The notes under the pieces are model-generated. The model was given only the letters and a program-made list of their open reading frames with translations, did no database searches and was not told the DNA's origin. Positions 1 to 12,900 of a stretch of DNA of 60,000 nt are shown here, piece by piece. The position numbers were made by a program, and so were the translations under genes. The stretch lies in contig NC_088317.1 in the NCBI RefSeq assembly GCF_910592395.1, positions 2,544,001 through 2,604,000 of the forward strand, written 5' to 3'. How positions within the stretch are numbered: position 1 is the first letter of the stretch; every line of letters begins with the position of its first letter. The stretch is from Lineus longissimus (taxonomy: Eukaryota > Nemertea > Pilidiophora > Heteronemertea > Lineidae).

Positions 1-3000
1 GTGAGTGTACAAATTATCATTGGCCTGAAATGGGAGGATATACATTTGTATAAGGTACACCTCCGTGGATTGATTTCAAGCATAACTGCATTGCTATGGC
101 TTTTTTTACTTAAACAACACTTGCAACACTATGGCTTTGCCATATGAACACCTAATGGTTATTCTATTTTGATAATTCATTATATTCCATAGTTGCACTA
201 ATTCGATGTAATTAACCGGGCGTTAGTATCGATGTGATGAATATGAAATATTGGTGACATCAATGGGTCGCCGCCAGTTGGCTATTTAGCAATTACAAAA
301 TTTATAGAACATGTGATGATATTTGCTTGAATGTGAAATAGATGCCTCACTTATTCATCATGTCATAAGCTCCGATCGCCATCCTCATATTCAGAGTTAA
401 GTTGAGTTGGGGTAGCTGTTAAAAAGCCATTCATGTGTGTGTACACATTTTAGCTAATGACAAGCACAAAGAGTGTTTGATATCATCAAAACAGCTTCAT
501 GATAGGATGCAGCATTTGTCATGTCAGAACCTTTATTTTCCATGGCACACTCTTCATTCTTCTGTCCCAGTTATTACATTTAAATTCCCGATTGAAAGTC
601 CTAAATTCCGGCTTGAGGAAAGAGACGACTGGTATGCCTTTCGTATTCAAAAACGAAAACCACACGAGTTTTGAAAAACTTTTCGAGGTAACACTGTCAT
701 TGCAGGGTATCCTCTGTGACGTCACACCGACGAACAGATCCAAGGATCGCAAGACCGATTTCAATTTTCACCAGACAATGGGCTATGAATAGCAAATATT
801 TTTTTCCAGCGCAGTCCTATCAATTTTAATGTGCGCTGTTGGAGACACCAGCTAGTGATGACTGTTTTACATTTTGTATTACTCGAGCAATGCACTTCAT
901 TAAACAACAATTCGATAGAGTACTATATGCTGTTGTGATAAGTTTTTCCCTCGTACTGCTGAAAAAACTGCCCAAGAGACAAATCCCGAGCTTGCTCTGC
1001 CAAAAAATGAAAACGACTCCATGTGATCCTTTTGATGACGTCATCGATTTTGTGGACCACGTGTGCAGGTTTCGTAATGGCGGATCAGAGGGGTTTCTGG
1101 TTTCAAAATGGGCTGCTGGGTCATACAAATGTGTGAAGAAGTGGTGAATTATTGAAGTCGGATGTAATTTCCACCCAATGAGCCATGAAGCATCTGAATA
1201 CCCGGCCGTGAAATTGATTTATCTGGCGAGGTCTGCCCCCTTGCCGCAAGAGAGGTCTTCCTAACGCCCCTCATTCTGGTAGTTTTAATATTCCTTTATG
1301 AAATATTAAAATGCGGAAAATTCGGTTTTGTCATCTCGCATTGGGTCTCGTCTCTCGTTTTAGTAGGCGATAGGTTAATTCACGGTGCTGTAGCCGCATT
1401 CACGCCTGACATGCTTAGGTTATCCACCATGAGATATTGCTATCTAGAAGTCTATGTTTTGTCTTAAGAGTTGGTCGCACGCATTAAATGTTTGAATAGG
1501 GTGCGAGGGGTGATCACATGGTGGAGTAGCTTCAGCGAATATGCCGTAAGTTTCCCGCCTGTTTCTCATTTATCGCTTCTTGTCCCGTTTATTACAGGTC
1601 TTTCAGCAGAATCAGCGGACACACAATGGCACTGGTTAACTGGATGTCTGGAGTCAATGCGGGTCCTATTTACTGCTATTCACCGCAGAATAGCGTATTT
1701 CAAACGCAATAGCTTCGACTATACAAACCTATTCACGGTTGTGTTGGCTCTCAATAGCGTCGAATGATTTTCAATTTTCTTGCGAACAATGGCCAAATCG
1801 CGGTGAATGCGGCCTGTGTTGATTTCATTACGGAGTTAAATAGAAAACATCGATATCTGGTGAATAGCCACTATTTGTAGTCCGGCGGTCATTATAGTGG
1901 TTACAATGAAGCAGCTTTCATAGGCTATTCTTTGCAATACACAAGACTCCTCGAGCGGCTTTTGTGCCATCACTATTTGTGCTTCCCCCTCACATACGCA
2001 GCCATTGTGAGCGCATTATGAGCCTCTTGTCGTCACAAATTATCAAAACAGCTGCCAAATCAGTCATATTCAAACCGAAGATTTCATTTCCTCGCAGAAG
2101 TTCCGACAGTTTCTAACAATTTCTTCACTTTGTCCCGCATTGACAGAGCCAAGGAGGGCACCGGAAGAGCGTCGCATCTGCGTGCCTGTTCTATGCTTGT
2201 TATGCACTTGTTATGGACTTCGCTAATGTCAATGTCTCTTTATCTGAGTCTTCAATTACAAAAGCAGCACAATGTTTACTATTGCTGCAATTGCGGGTTA
2301 AATTACAAGGTCCTGGAAATGACCTCGAGAAGGACTATGAGTCGAGGGACTATCTTTCCGTTTACACCACCACCCATGTGCAGCTGATGTACGCTGGGGT
2401 GTTTGTAGTGCGGCTTGGAGATATAAGCTTAGTACTACAACGCTGAACCCTGTGAGAAAACACCAAATAAATCATGCTTTTACGTCACATCTTTTCAAAC
2501 CCGTTAAGTCGTTTCTTTCTGAAACTCTACCTGGGCTCCCAGAGCGATAACAGATAAAGAAACCTATATCTCATGAATAGTCCTCCGCTCCATCAAGGGG
2601 TCCCATAGCTCAGGGCTGACATGTGCATATCGTAGATAGAGAAATTTTCTACCCTACCCCGCCTTTCCTTTGTGGCCTATTCAAGTAATCTTGAATTTAA
2701 AACTTATAGAACAACATCTGAATGCCCGCATTCAAAACAGGCAATGGTGTTCCCTCAATAGGTCCATCAGTTAACTACAGGCTGTATTATGTTACTAACC
2801 CATGTCGCATCCTCCCCGTTGTGCGGGACCATATGGTATACGCACGACAATGGTAAGATAAACTCCTCTTTCAGCGATTAAAGCTGTTACAATTGACCGG
2901 GTACATGAGGTATCTATATGTTTGCGAGGAGAATGCAACTTTTGTTCCTATTTTAATACCGTCTTTGAGCTGCCTTGAATAAAGCTCCAACACATTGTCA

Positions 3001-3165
3001 ACCGGCTATTGTACGCTCTCTAATACGCCAACTATAGTATGATTTATTTCATACGTCTGTAAGCCGTAACATAAGTTCTGATATTACCTTTGTTAAATTC
3101 AAATTGACAAGAGTTACCAACACAATTAACGACGACCGGATAGAAATAAATGCAGATAGCATATG
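1..3165. other. Gene-free stretch, no supported gene
   Basis: Only short ORFs without recognisable domains or codon structure occur here on either strand. The part from about 1,550 to 2,110 is less AT-rich and contains several transcription-factor-like words, including a Sox-like AACAATGG near 1,790 and an ATCGATA near 1,850, so it could be regulatory. That is inference only. Confidence 0.5.
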
Positions 3166-3325
3166 CTATGCTATTCGACGCATGATGCTAAAGGGGCTGT
3201 AGCAACAACAACCATACTTTAAGCTATGTAAAGTGTTGTTACCATAGAATATTCTATGCCATACGACACATGATGCTAAAGGGGCTGTAGCAACAACCAT
3301 ACCCTACTTTAAGCTATTGCAAGAA
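3163..3325. repeat. Diverged tandem duplication, period 88 bp
   Basis: Two adjacent copies share CATGATGCTAAAGGGGCTGT, beginning at 3,181 and 3,269, followed in both by GTAGCAACA and a TACTTTAAGCTAT block. The copies differ by substitutions and small indels. No coding potential is visible. Confidence 0.85.
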
Positions 3326-4120
3326 ATGTCACCAGAATCATCACTTCATTCACATCCGTGCTTCAATGGAACATGAGTTATTTTCAAATCGACACTGGGA
3401 GTCACGGTTTTGTTACTTCCATTTCCCCAATGGAAACAAACGACGCTCGCTGCAGTAAGGTGTAAACAATCATTCGCGTGCCAATCACTGTTTTAATTAA
3501 AGGGACAGCACCGGCCAGGCCCGAGGTTGTCCTTAATAGTGAAATTCTACTGTACAGTATGTTCCGACATCGTTTGAGAGAGGTCGGTGCAGACAGTCAT
3601 TGGGTGATATGAATAAAGACTACCGAATGCTTTCAATTTCAATTTTGTACAGAAAGGCCTAGTATAAATGTACATGGAGTTTTAGACAATAGCATTTGCT
3701 ACGGTTTATTCATGTCACCCATTGACGATACTGTCACTGCCCGGGAGTGGGATGATCTGTTCTTTTGAAATAATAATCGGGCAGATGCAGAAGGCTTACA
3801 ATGGTCGCCATTGTGATCAAACAAAAATGTGTTAATGTCTTTGTTGGTGAATTGCCACATATGGTGATCACCATTGTTCATGATATTTATTTCTGCGTGT
3901 GACAGTGATATTGCGATTCTGAGGTCAATAGAGTCATGACATAAAATGATGAGGAAAATGGAAAGATAGCAGCACAAAGTTGGAATTTGATAACAATTTT
4001 TAGTCATCGGTCGAGTCATCTTACTTGCACCGGTATAACTCTAGTAAGCATTGTCATTGTGATGCGAAATGAGCTAGCATTTCTCAGGTAAAGCAGTCAC
4101 AAAACCTCACTCGGGGCATT

Positions 4121-4345
4121 TCACCCGATCACGAACTGACAACGATTCATGTTCGGACCGATGAGGTCGGTATTTTGCTTGGAAGCCCTTCCACGTAACG
4201 CAATAGCGACTACGATTTGATGAAGTGGTGAAAGCTCCATCCACGACCAGTCCATGCACTCCAGACGCAGTGGACCGGCCTCGTCATGTTGCCATAGAGG
4301 GATGACGATCAGGATGACGAAAATGACTGCAGTCCTCCACTCCAT
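4121..4345 (-). CDS. Candidate small secreted protein or first exon (unrecognised)
   Basis: This 74-codon minus-strand ORF begins MEWRTAVIFVILIVIPLW, which has the form of a signal peptide: a basic residue, then a hydrophobic core of about 14 residues, then polar QHDEAG with a plausible cleavage after DEA. The remaining ~50 residues contain two Cys and a basic RGR site, so a secreted peptide or the first exon of a larger secreted protein is possible. A TTAAAA-like element lies about 30 bases upstream of the ATG. I recognise no family, and such ORFs also arise by chance in 34 kb of non-coding DNA. A signal-peptide-like start is the only real support. Confidence 0.22.
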   Translation of the reverse strand: MEWRTAVIFVILIVIPLWQHDEAGPLRLECMDWSWMELSPLHQIVVAIALRGRASKQNTDLIGPNMNRCQFVIG

Positions 4346-7300
4346 CTCGAACTATGTCGGCGCGATCACTTTTAAGTACGATTAGGCGCGCAACCTGACC
4401 ACCTAATGTGTGAAAATACACCTCAAGGGTCTCTTAATTAGTTATAATCAACACAAGAGCACAAACACATGAATAGTACGCACTTGCTATTTTCATAACC
4501 CTTCATTGAATCTATAAAACATATTTATTCTGTACATAATGAATCAACTACACATGCATTGATCTTCTGGTAACGGTGTTACGATCACATGTAGTAAGAC
4601 CAATGGAATCGCGTTGGAGAATCTGAACCAGAACAACGTCCAAGAATTCGCCAATGGTACAATCTTCCCCAAAATTAAATAAGTGTCCAGCAGTTACTAT
4701 CATTCCGGGGGAAACGACAGGTACTTCTCGGACCAATTCATTTAATGTACATTTCAAGGAAACTGCACAAAGTGCCGAGTTGTTTGAATATTGATGTTGC
4801 TCCCGCGTAAACATTTGGTGCTTAGCACACAATGACGAGGGTTGGCTATTTAACAATAGGTTCAGTCACCCGGAAGGTATTTAGCTTATGATATCATAAC
4901 TTATCGATGGATAAAGTGCGTATCGAGAGAGTATGACTGTTTGACGAGAATCCTTGAGGACTCAATCAAGACGTCTGAGCTAAGAATTGCGCCCTTTGGA
5001 TGTGTTCATTAGGATCGTCTGGCCCCAGTCTAAAGGTGTTGAAGTATTGACCTAGAATTTTCTCTTTGTGTGAAAGTAAAGTGTAGCCTATAAGAAGCAG
5101 TAATTCTGAAACATTACTGAAACCATGGTTGAATACCACACTTGTGGTGTATGGTACTATAATACTGGAAGATGCTTCACAAATTTTATAAATCGTCATC
5201 TACATATGTATATGAGAGATTCAACTGCGGGTAAACTGAGGGATAATAACCGTGGGCATAATATTCCGATTAAGATAGCCTGATTTGAATGAAATAGAAA
5301 TTCATTTCAATTAAAATGATAAATTATCTCTGTTGGTGAATTATACTATTTTCGAAACCACCTGTTTGAAGGAATATCTATTTGCATCTTGCTGAACGTG
5401 TTATTGTCGTCAATAATGTTGGCAGCTTTGTAATGAAGCTGGCGAAAAAGTTTGAAATGTCCCAAGAAAGAATGTCCGGAGAGCGAATGCTTCTACGCTT
5501 TTATTTCTGAGCTATTAACAGCCATGGCCTCTATAGAACCTGAGCATATTACATCAGAACACGATAGGGCCGGACGTATTTTTCAGGGGGGAATGTTCTC
5601 CTTCTTCATTGGCTTCTGGGCGATGATACGTTGTTTGGATAACAGAGAATATGTCCATTAGGGGATATGGACAATTTTATAGTTGGTCTTCAGAATTTAT
5701 GCATTGCATTCATTTTCGTTGTTCACCAAGTTTTAGACTCTGGTTTATCAGTATCTCTTCAACGTTCAATGGTCAGATATTGATCTGCCAACCCAGCTAC
5801 CTATCTTCGATACCAGACCGAGGGGCATTGTCCCAGACGATACCAGCTTCAGGTGCCTACGTCAATAACCCCTAAGAGTCAATCACTAGCATCAAAGAGC
5901 AGCCTCTCCTACAAAAGCAGTCATTCTATTGCATGAAAAAAGACATAATAAGGGTCTGCAAGAAACTGTGCCATTGTTTATCAACAAAGAAATGACTAAA
6001 GCATCGTTTTTTCAACATTATACGATTTGTATTAGTTTCTCAAATAGCAATCATAGCTTACTGAGTCTTTTCTTTGACAATCCCACTCAAAGTTGAACCA
6101 AATCCGCAGTGCAGAATCCCAATGCATTGCACGTGTACATTTGGTATGCTTACATTGAATTAAATCCTACCGTCTGCTCAGCTTTCGACACGGTATAACG
6201 TATCTGTACTATTTAAATAATAACCTTTATTCTTTCCTTTGACTCAGTAAACAATGGAGATTTTGTTGTTCATTATGTCATCGCCTGTTTTATATTTGAT
6301 GTTCGTGAAGTGCCTAAAGGTCATACAAGACATGAATGAGACGAGACGCGTGACTCTTCCTTCTTTTTTCTCCACAAAAGCCATAGTTTTTCTCGACAAA
6401 AGGTCTTGGATTCTTCTTGTATTTGTCAGAGTTATCTTACACTTTGTGTTGGTTTTTCTTAGATGCGCTATGGATAGATTCTCTCTCTTGATACTGAGTC
6501 AACCTACCACGTTCTATTACTGACTTGTGAGAAATACTGGCACCAAATACGGCAAGAAGTAGAGTTTTGTTTGATGTAATAATTGTGTCTGCGTAATATC
6601 TTTCATTGAGTTCCCACCAATTTCAATTCCCTTTACCAGCAAAAGTTTGAGACTTCCTGTCATGTGACGGTTTTGACCAGTCAGAAACGCTGTATACTCC
6701 CCATAGCCAAGCATGGCTGGGCCGAAGACGTATGATAGGTGTCTTCTGACTGGCCAATACCTTCCCGGAAGTTCTAAATGAAGTCCAACTCGTTCATCGC
6801 GCTTTGATCTGCGCACACACTCAACTTCACGCTTCCCCAGAATAAACAGATGGATATCTGGTTTGTCACTGACCGGGTCGAAGCAAATTATATCATTTAC
6901 CCAGTATTAATTGAAGAGAAACTCGAGTCTCACGAGTTTATCAACCCAATAAAACAGAATAGTAAATTTTCCAACAGAGTGCCCGACTTTGCATAATCAA
7001 ATCACAACATAATTGCTATCACTTTTCCATCAATTAGCAACGAACCATTTCTTAAATAAACAGCCAATCAGCGCGCAGCATCGCCTGCCTCTGCGGGATT
7101 AATCTACGTCTGCCACACTTCATTTTCTTCTTTAGATTTGTTAGAAAATAAGATAAACAGTTTACCAAGACAAAGAGTCCTCGATTTGACGCGATTAGCT
7201 GGTTCTAGTTTGACATATCGCCCAATTATCATCTATCGTCTGCTTGCGTCAATATTTTCCCGCCAAATTTCGGCGAGTTATAGCGCCATGTGCTCGGCCT

Positions 7301-7660
7301 GTGGGTGAATTACCGAGGTGTTCAAGCGTAAAACGCGGCAGACGAGATATCAATTGGTTCATCACGCTGCGGCGAATTCGCGAAAATACGAAAGTCTTCA
7401 TGCTGTGTTTTCTTTCAAAGTTTGAACAAATGAGAGGCTGTGCATTTGCTGTTGGGCAGCAAAACGTAAAAAGGCCATTTACTTAAAGCGCATGCAGTAA
7501 GACAATTAGCCTAATTTCATTTTGAAGAGGGTGTTATGTTTGAACCGATTCCCACGAAGACGACTGGCACTGCTTCCAACGTGCTTCATCTTGTTCATGG
7601 TCACCATGTTTGTAATACATCCGTGTAGACATCCATACAGACGCTGAATGCTAGGCAGTT
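4346..7660. other. Gene-free stretch
   Basis: No supported gene. Short hydrophobic ORFs, such as the plus-strand one at 6,254-6,523, have no domain signature. Around 7,040-7,200 there is a CCAAT-containing GCCAATCAGCG and a GGGATTAATC (Otx/bicoid-like core GGATTA), which might mark a regulatory patch. Otherwise nothing stands out. Confidence 0.45.
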
Positions 7661-7664
7661 TTCG

Positions 7665-7705
7665 CACCCCCGTTGTACCCCCCGACTTGGGGTACGACGG
7701 GGGTG
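7665..7705. other. GC-rich near-perfect hairpin, 17-bp stem
   Basis: CACCCCCGTTGTACCCC (7,665-7,681) faces GGGGTACGACGGGGGTG (7,689-7,705) across a 7-base loop. The only non-Watson-Crick pair would be a G-U wobble in RNA. It lies in AT-rich DNA with no gene nearby. It could be a cruciform-forming site, a small mobile-element end or a transcribed hairpin; the sequence does not decide. Confidence 0.85.
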
Positions 7706-8899
7706 AGATTGGTCAAAACCTGTCATCTGACTGAGAATGGCCGGGAGACCGACTCCTTAGCTCTGTGTTTAGTCAGCATACGTACCGATGAGTGCTTTAT
7801 ATGATCGATTTGCTCCGACAGAGAGCAACTGCAAACTGTCATAAACCTGCAATTACACTTCATAACGGGCCAGCCTCCGATGAGGCCAAGATGCTCCAGG
7901 TCCACGACCCATTATCTTAAAGTCCCAGTGGGCTCTTTCGCAGGACACGTGCAACTGACAAAAGGTGCATTGACAAAATAAACCAATTTGTAGTCGGTCT
8001 TTGTTTCGTGGCCAATGTCATTAGCCATCATGGCGGGGTCCTTTTCGGGCGGACGTTGCCACGGAGCGCGAGACGAGTCCCGCAGCAAAGCCCAGCAGGG
8101 GCAGCAAAAGGCTGATAAAGATTCAAACAGGGCAAACAATGGCAGGAACAATGTCCTTTCCTTTGTTAATTACAGATACTGTTGTAGGGATCAAATAGGT
8201 GGCAAGATTGTAGTGGTGATGACAATGATTTGCTTCCCTCTATTATTGTCTAAATGGTCTTGTCAGATCAAGGCGTTGAATGTGTTGGTTTTGTTGAAAA
8301 AAGTGCAGCAAAATACCCCGTTAATGGCGTTCAGGGCTGCGATATTTCCATAGGACACAATATCTTGCCATAATTGGGCTGTAGTCTTTGAGAACAAAGT
8401 AACAGACGGTACTGTACTGTACCATAGAATCATGACCAGTTTAAGTTGCCTTGTATGCCGATACTTTGCGTAATGTCAGGTTCCATTTTCAGCAGTGACC
8501 ATAAACAGATAAACAAAAAGGGATCACTTAAGAACGAACTGATACTCAAATGATAAGTTACCTCATTCGCTTCCAGGTGGCACTTTTCACCTGAAGTCAT
8601 TTACGCATGTACTTACATTACACAGGAACTACTGGATGGACTGGCGCAAAATTCGCATCATCAATGAAGGAGGCCATCAGCTATCATATGACACGGGCTT
8701 GGAGGCAATCTTCGGAGGATTTCCAAGAGAAATGCTTCCAAGGCAAAGACTATTAAATGATGCCAGATGAAAAGACCACCATCATTCTGTAACACCAAAA
8801 CATGGAACTTAGTCATGTTTGTGAAGGCAAAACAAACAGATCTTTCTACTGAAGTAACCAGTTCTCTTGCGTTTGTTGTGACTTTTTCTCTGAATCATT

Positions 8900-9430
8900 C
8901 CATCCAGATTGCCCTTTATCCAAGTGAATAGCGCATCCAAAGCAGCGACCACCGAGGTCGCGCCAAGACAATATTCAAACCCCGGATGGCGGTATCACGT
9001 TTCGCGACGCATAATGAAAATTGATAAAAAGAAATTCACAAATCTATAAAGCCACTTGACACTTTATTGATTTAAGTAGATTTTGTAGAATAGCGAGTCA
9101 GGAATCCAAAACGAGTCTCTCGCGAATTCTCGTTCCCACGAGAGTTGGCGCGGCCGCCATTGCGCGCGGATTGAATTTCATAAACCCCATCTGTGTTGGT
9201 TAATTCGATTCGATAATTTAGTTTGCCAGAGTCTATGAATTTCATGTCTTGCGATTTGATTAGGCATTTACGGGCCGGCCGGTATTGTGGGCTAATTCAT
9301 AATACACCATTGTTGTAATGAGAATAACAAACAGTTATCGCCCATAATGAATTGCTCAGAAGTGTGCGTGTCAGTTTTGCTTCGCGTTGAGTCCCGTATC
9401 TGATGAGCATTTTATTATATCAGCTTCGAT
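8900..9430. promoter_or_regulatory. Possible cis-regulatory patch (CpG-containing)
   Basis: This stretch is richer in CpG than its surroundings (GGTCGCGCC, GGCGCGGCCGCC, ACGGGCCGGCCGG) and carries several homeodomain-, Sox- and GATA-like words, such as CCATTGTTGTAATGAG and CATAATGAATT at 9,307-9,360. No ORF explains the composition. An enhancer or a distal promoter is possible; the assignment rests on composition and motif words only. Confidence 0.2.
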
Positions 9431-9536
9431 CGGTTTGACTTCAAGTGGCTTTTCGATTCAGCGAGGCAGTGCGGATATTCTCGCGGTGCCAGGCCACCAA
9501 TGGTGATTTGCTGTTAGATGACAAGAATGCGCTGTC

Positions 9537-9926
9537 TTGGCTTTCGAATATCGTAGGCAGAAAGGTTGCAGGAAACACTGTTATACGCCGGGTTTGACAA
9601 CGTCTCGCTTCTGCACAGATCACGGAAACAAAATGTACAGTACATCTTGGAAAAGAGCCAATCATACAGTGGTATTTTGTGATGACTTCCGGTCAATGAA
9701 GATGACTTCACTGGAAGAGGTTAAGCCTCGTTCCCGTCATAGCACCAGCACATCTCAGCATATACGAATTTCAGCTCCGTCTGCGATCGACCACCCAAAC
9801 GTCACGAGATCTAGATCTCGCAGTGAATCGGTACATTCCGGTGCGTCGATATACACCTTCCGCGGTGGCCCAAATCGACGGCTACTCGGGAAGCAGACGA
9901 CAAACAGAGAAATTACCCGGATCTAA
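9537..9926 (+). CDS. Unidentified 129-codon ORF or exon candidate
   Basis: The longest ORF in the first 34 kb outside repeats. Its second half is Ser/Arg-rich (TRSRSRSESVHSG) and continues as ASIYTFRGGPNRR, with codon use that looks less random than the neighbourhood. A splice-acceptor-like TTTCAG at about 9,770 would allow an exon covering only the second half. It ends at a TAA with no obvious splice donor. I do not recognise a family and saw no matching exon nearby. Chance is a real alternative. Confidence 0.2.
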   Translation: MAFEYRRQKGCRKHCYTPGLTTSRFCTDHGNKMYSTSWKRANHTVVFCDDFRSMKMTSLEEVKPRSRHSTSTSQHIRISAPSAIDHPNVTRSRSRSESVHSGASIYTFRGGPNRRLLGKQTTNREITRI

Positions 9927-12900
9927 TAAACCGTAAACTGTATGAGATTGCGATTATCAACCCATTTATTAGCCGAGATCGTTTGTGCGTTAGCATCATA
10001 AAAACAATTGCGCGCAAACCTAACCTCATTTATCCTAGCCCGGCTTGTTAGGCTAGCTGGCTAAGCCAATAGGCAACCAATTTATTCGCGATTAAGAGGT
10101 TTAATGGGGAGAAGACTAGCCTTATTGGGTTGGATGGGACCTTTCTGCGGAGGATGACACCAGTGCTGTATCTCATTAGGGCGACTTTCCGGCGAGGATG
10201 CCCCTTTGTGTAGCATCGAATTATTCTGTTAGGTGTTGTCTTGTGCAGAAAGGTTTTATTCTAGGGAGGTAAGATCAACAAAGACACCACGATACCATGT
10301 TGTTCACACAAGGCTCCTGCAATGTTCACGATTTCAAACTCATTCGTCTTTTTCATAGCTTTCAACTTTTGCATCACAAACTTGAACAGGATACACTTTG
10401 TTATTTGTTTCTCTTTTATCAGAGCGAAAATGATATTTGCCAAAGAACCTTTGAAGTTATTCTTTTTCATGAACAAATAGCGCGAGTGTTCATCCAAGAT
10501 GGCGGCTGTGGACGCCATTTTGGAATTCGCAAGATACACGTGAGCATTTCAGACGTTTACTTACCTTTAGTATGAATGTTCGCAGTGGGCAAGATGGTTT
10601 AAGCAATGAGATCAACAGACCCCTAAAACACAACTAACTGCATACTGTTCAGACTCTTCAGAACAGCTTTCTACACAATGTGCCTCCACCAATGTTGCTC
10701 CATGCTACTTCGAAAGGGAAACACAAATTCCATGATTGCCACTTAGATGCAACCTTGATACAATTGAGGCTGATGCAGTAAACGCCGGTGACTCAAAACC
10801 AGCCGCAAAGGGAGGAAATTGAAGAAACCAGTTACGCTGTGTTGGTTTATCAGCATAGAGGTTAAATAACGAGGGGAAGAAAGAACGTAACCAGAAGAAT
10901 TGATCGGTGGAACTCAATTCTGCTCGGCACGAGCAGAGCCGTGCTGGCGTGGAAGCTTGTAGAGGTCGCGGTGGTGTATGATGGCGAAACAGTCCCTCTT
11001 GGTATCCTGATGAGGAGTAAAGGGGAGACGCGAGCGTTACAGGGTCAGTGAAACACGCGGTGCATGGCGTTCTGAACTATCAGGGGTGTATATACTCAGT
11101 CCGTACCCTCGGATTGGCGAAGTGGAGTCTAAAGCTTTAGGGTCAAGATGGCGTAGTGGCGTTGCTGGCAACCTAAGGAATCCTTATGAAGCCGAAAGCG
11201 GCAACACAAAGCGTCAGGGGATGTCAACTGAAACGAAAGGGCTGAAACATCAATTTAATCAAGAGGCCTTCCTGAAGGCCATTCCTACCAGGAGCCAAGC
11301 CATTTAACAGAACGAATCATTCTCGCAAAGCTTGATGCTGAAATATTCGCAGTGGAACATCGTAGTAACCGAATGAGCGACGAGCACAAACTGTACCGGT
11401 ACCTGGATGCGAGGCCGACAATGTCACGCATGACTCCCCCGATTCGTATTTATACGAATTGTCCGCATTAGCTGCTCATCAGCAGATGATACTCCTATTT
11501 CGCGCCAAATTTCCCCCATCATAAGTACACAAATTGAACAAATTGAATCAGAACTAACCAAGACATAAGGGACAGGACAAGAATTCATTGGGGTCTAAAA
11601 TTCAATTCTGTGAATGCGGGAAGAGTCCCCCGGCTCACCAGGCACTATATAGACCCTATCACGAAATCGCTGACTGGGCTTTTTGATTGAAACATTGGTG
11701 TTTATGGAGAGTGCTGTCGGTGGGAAGGTTTGGTGACAAAATGGACGCTGTGAGGGGAAGAGGTTGAAAACACGAGAGGATGAGTTTGCATGTTAACGAG
11801 TTCAGACCAGGACTTTAGATTGGACGATAAACCGTAAATCTGACAAATTTCGGTTTCCTGAATGAGGGTTTCCATGACCACATGGCAGTGGAACATCCAC
11901 CTGCAAATTTCTTATGAAAGGGGAGCAAAACTAACCAATTTCTCAGGATGTTCAGCGAGATGTAGCTCACTGATGGTGAACTTTGAACCACGGCAGACGA
12001 AGGAACGCCAATCCCCTTTTGCCCCTGCAGGAGATGCAGAAAATGCATGCATCATTGGTTGACTCAATAGCCGGGCTCTTCCCTGCACGCTACCACAAAT
12101 GCGATTGATGATTTGATGCATCAGATCACCAAGCCAATGTCCATGGGTCTGCTGGTTCATAATCTAATTCTCCCCGCCATAGAAACATCCGATTAACCAG
12201 GAGTATAGCAGATATGAATTCGCAAATCAAACGGCCAATGTTGTGGCTTTTGCCTTGGATGGTCTTTTAACGAAGCAGAGTGTTCCTTTCTTTCATACAC
12301 CATACCAAAACTTACTTTTTCAAAAGCTAAAAAACTTCCTTTTGAAAAGTGTAGAAGGCCTCGGACTCCAAATCCTTCAGATGTATGCTTCTAATCGCCA
12401 TCTATAAAGGATACTAATAGTTTCTCCAGCTAATACTATTAAATTAGCTGACTATCAGAAACTGCTAGCACCAAAATACGCTGAACGAACATCTTTAACA
12501 TTTACCATAAATTATTTCTTTGTCGAATACCTTTCACTATTCGTTTCATCTAAAGTCTGTTTGATCTCAAAAACCTGCTTTCCGGAAATGAAAAGCTTGT
12601 CCATATTGCTCTCCCCGCCTTAATAATATAATTTTGCTATCATTTCATCTCGAAGTCATGATCCTACCCTTGTCCACCAAATCAAAACGTCAAACCTTAA
12701 TAGAAAACTTTCACTTCCCAATGTTACTTTCAACCAAAGTTCAGACACATTCATTGAACTTGGTTTGTCAAATAAGATTGATCACATCCAATTGAAGTAT
12801 TCAAGTAATAATTCCCTTCGTTTCATCAAAGTGTGCGCCGAGACAGCTTTTAGATCCCACCGCATAATACCTATTCTTGTGATTCTCCCTCTCGCCTGTC

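Noticed and set aside
6254-6523. 89-codon hydrophobic plus-strand ORF as a membrane protein
   Set aside because: AT-rich chance frame without family resemblance or splice context.
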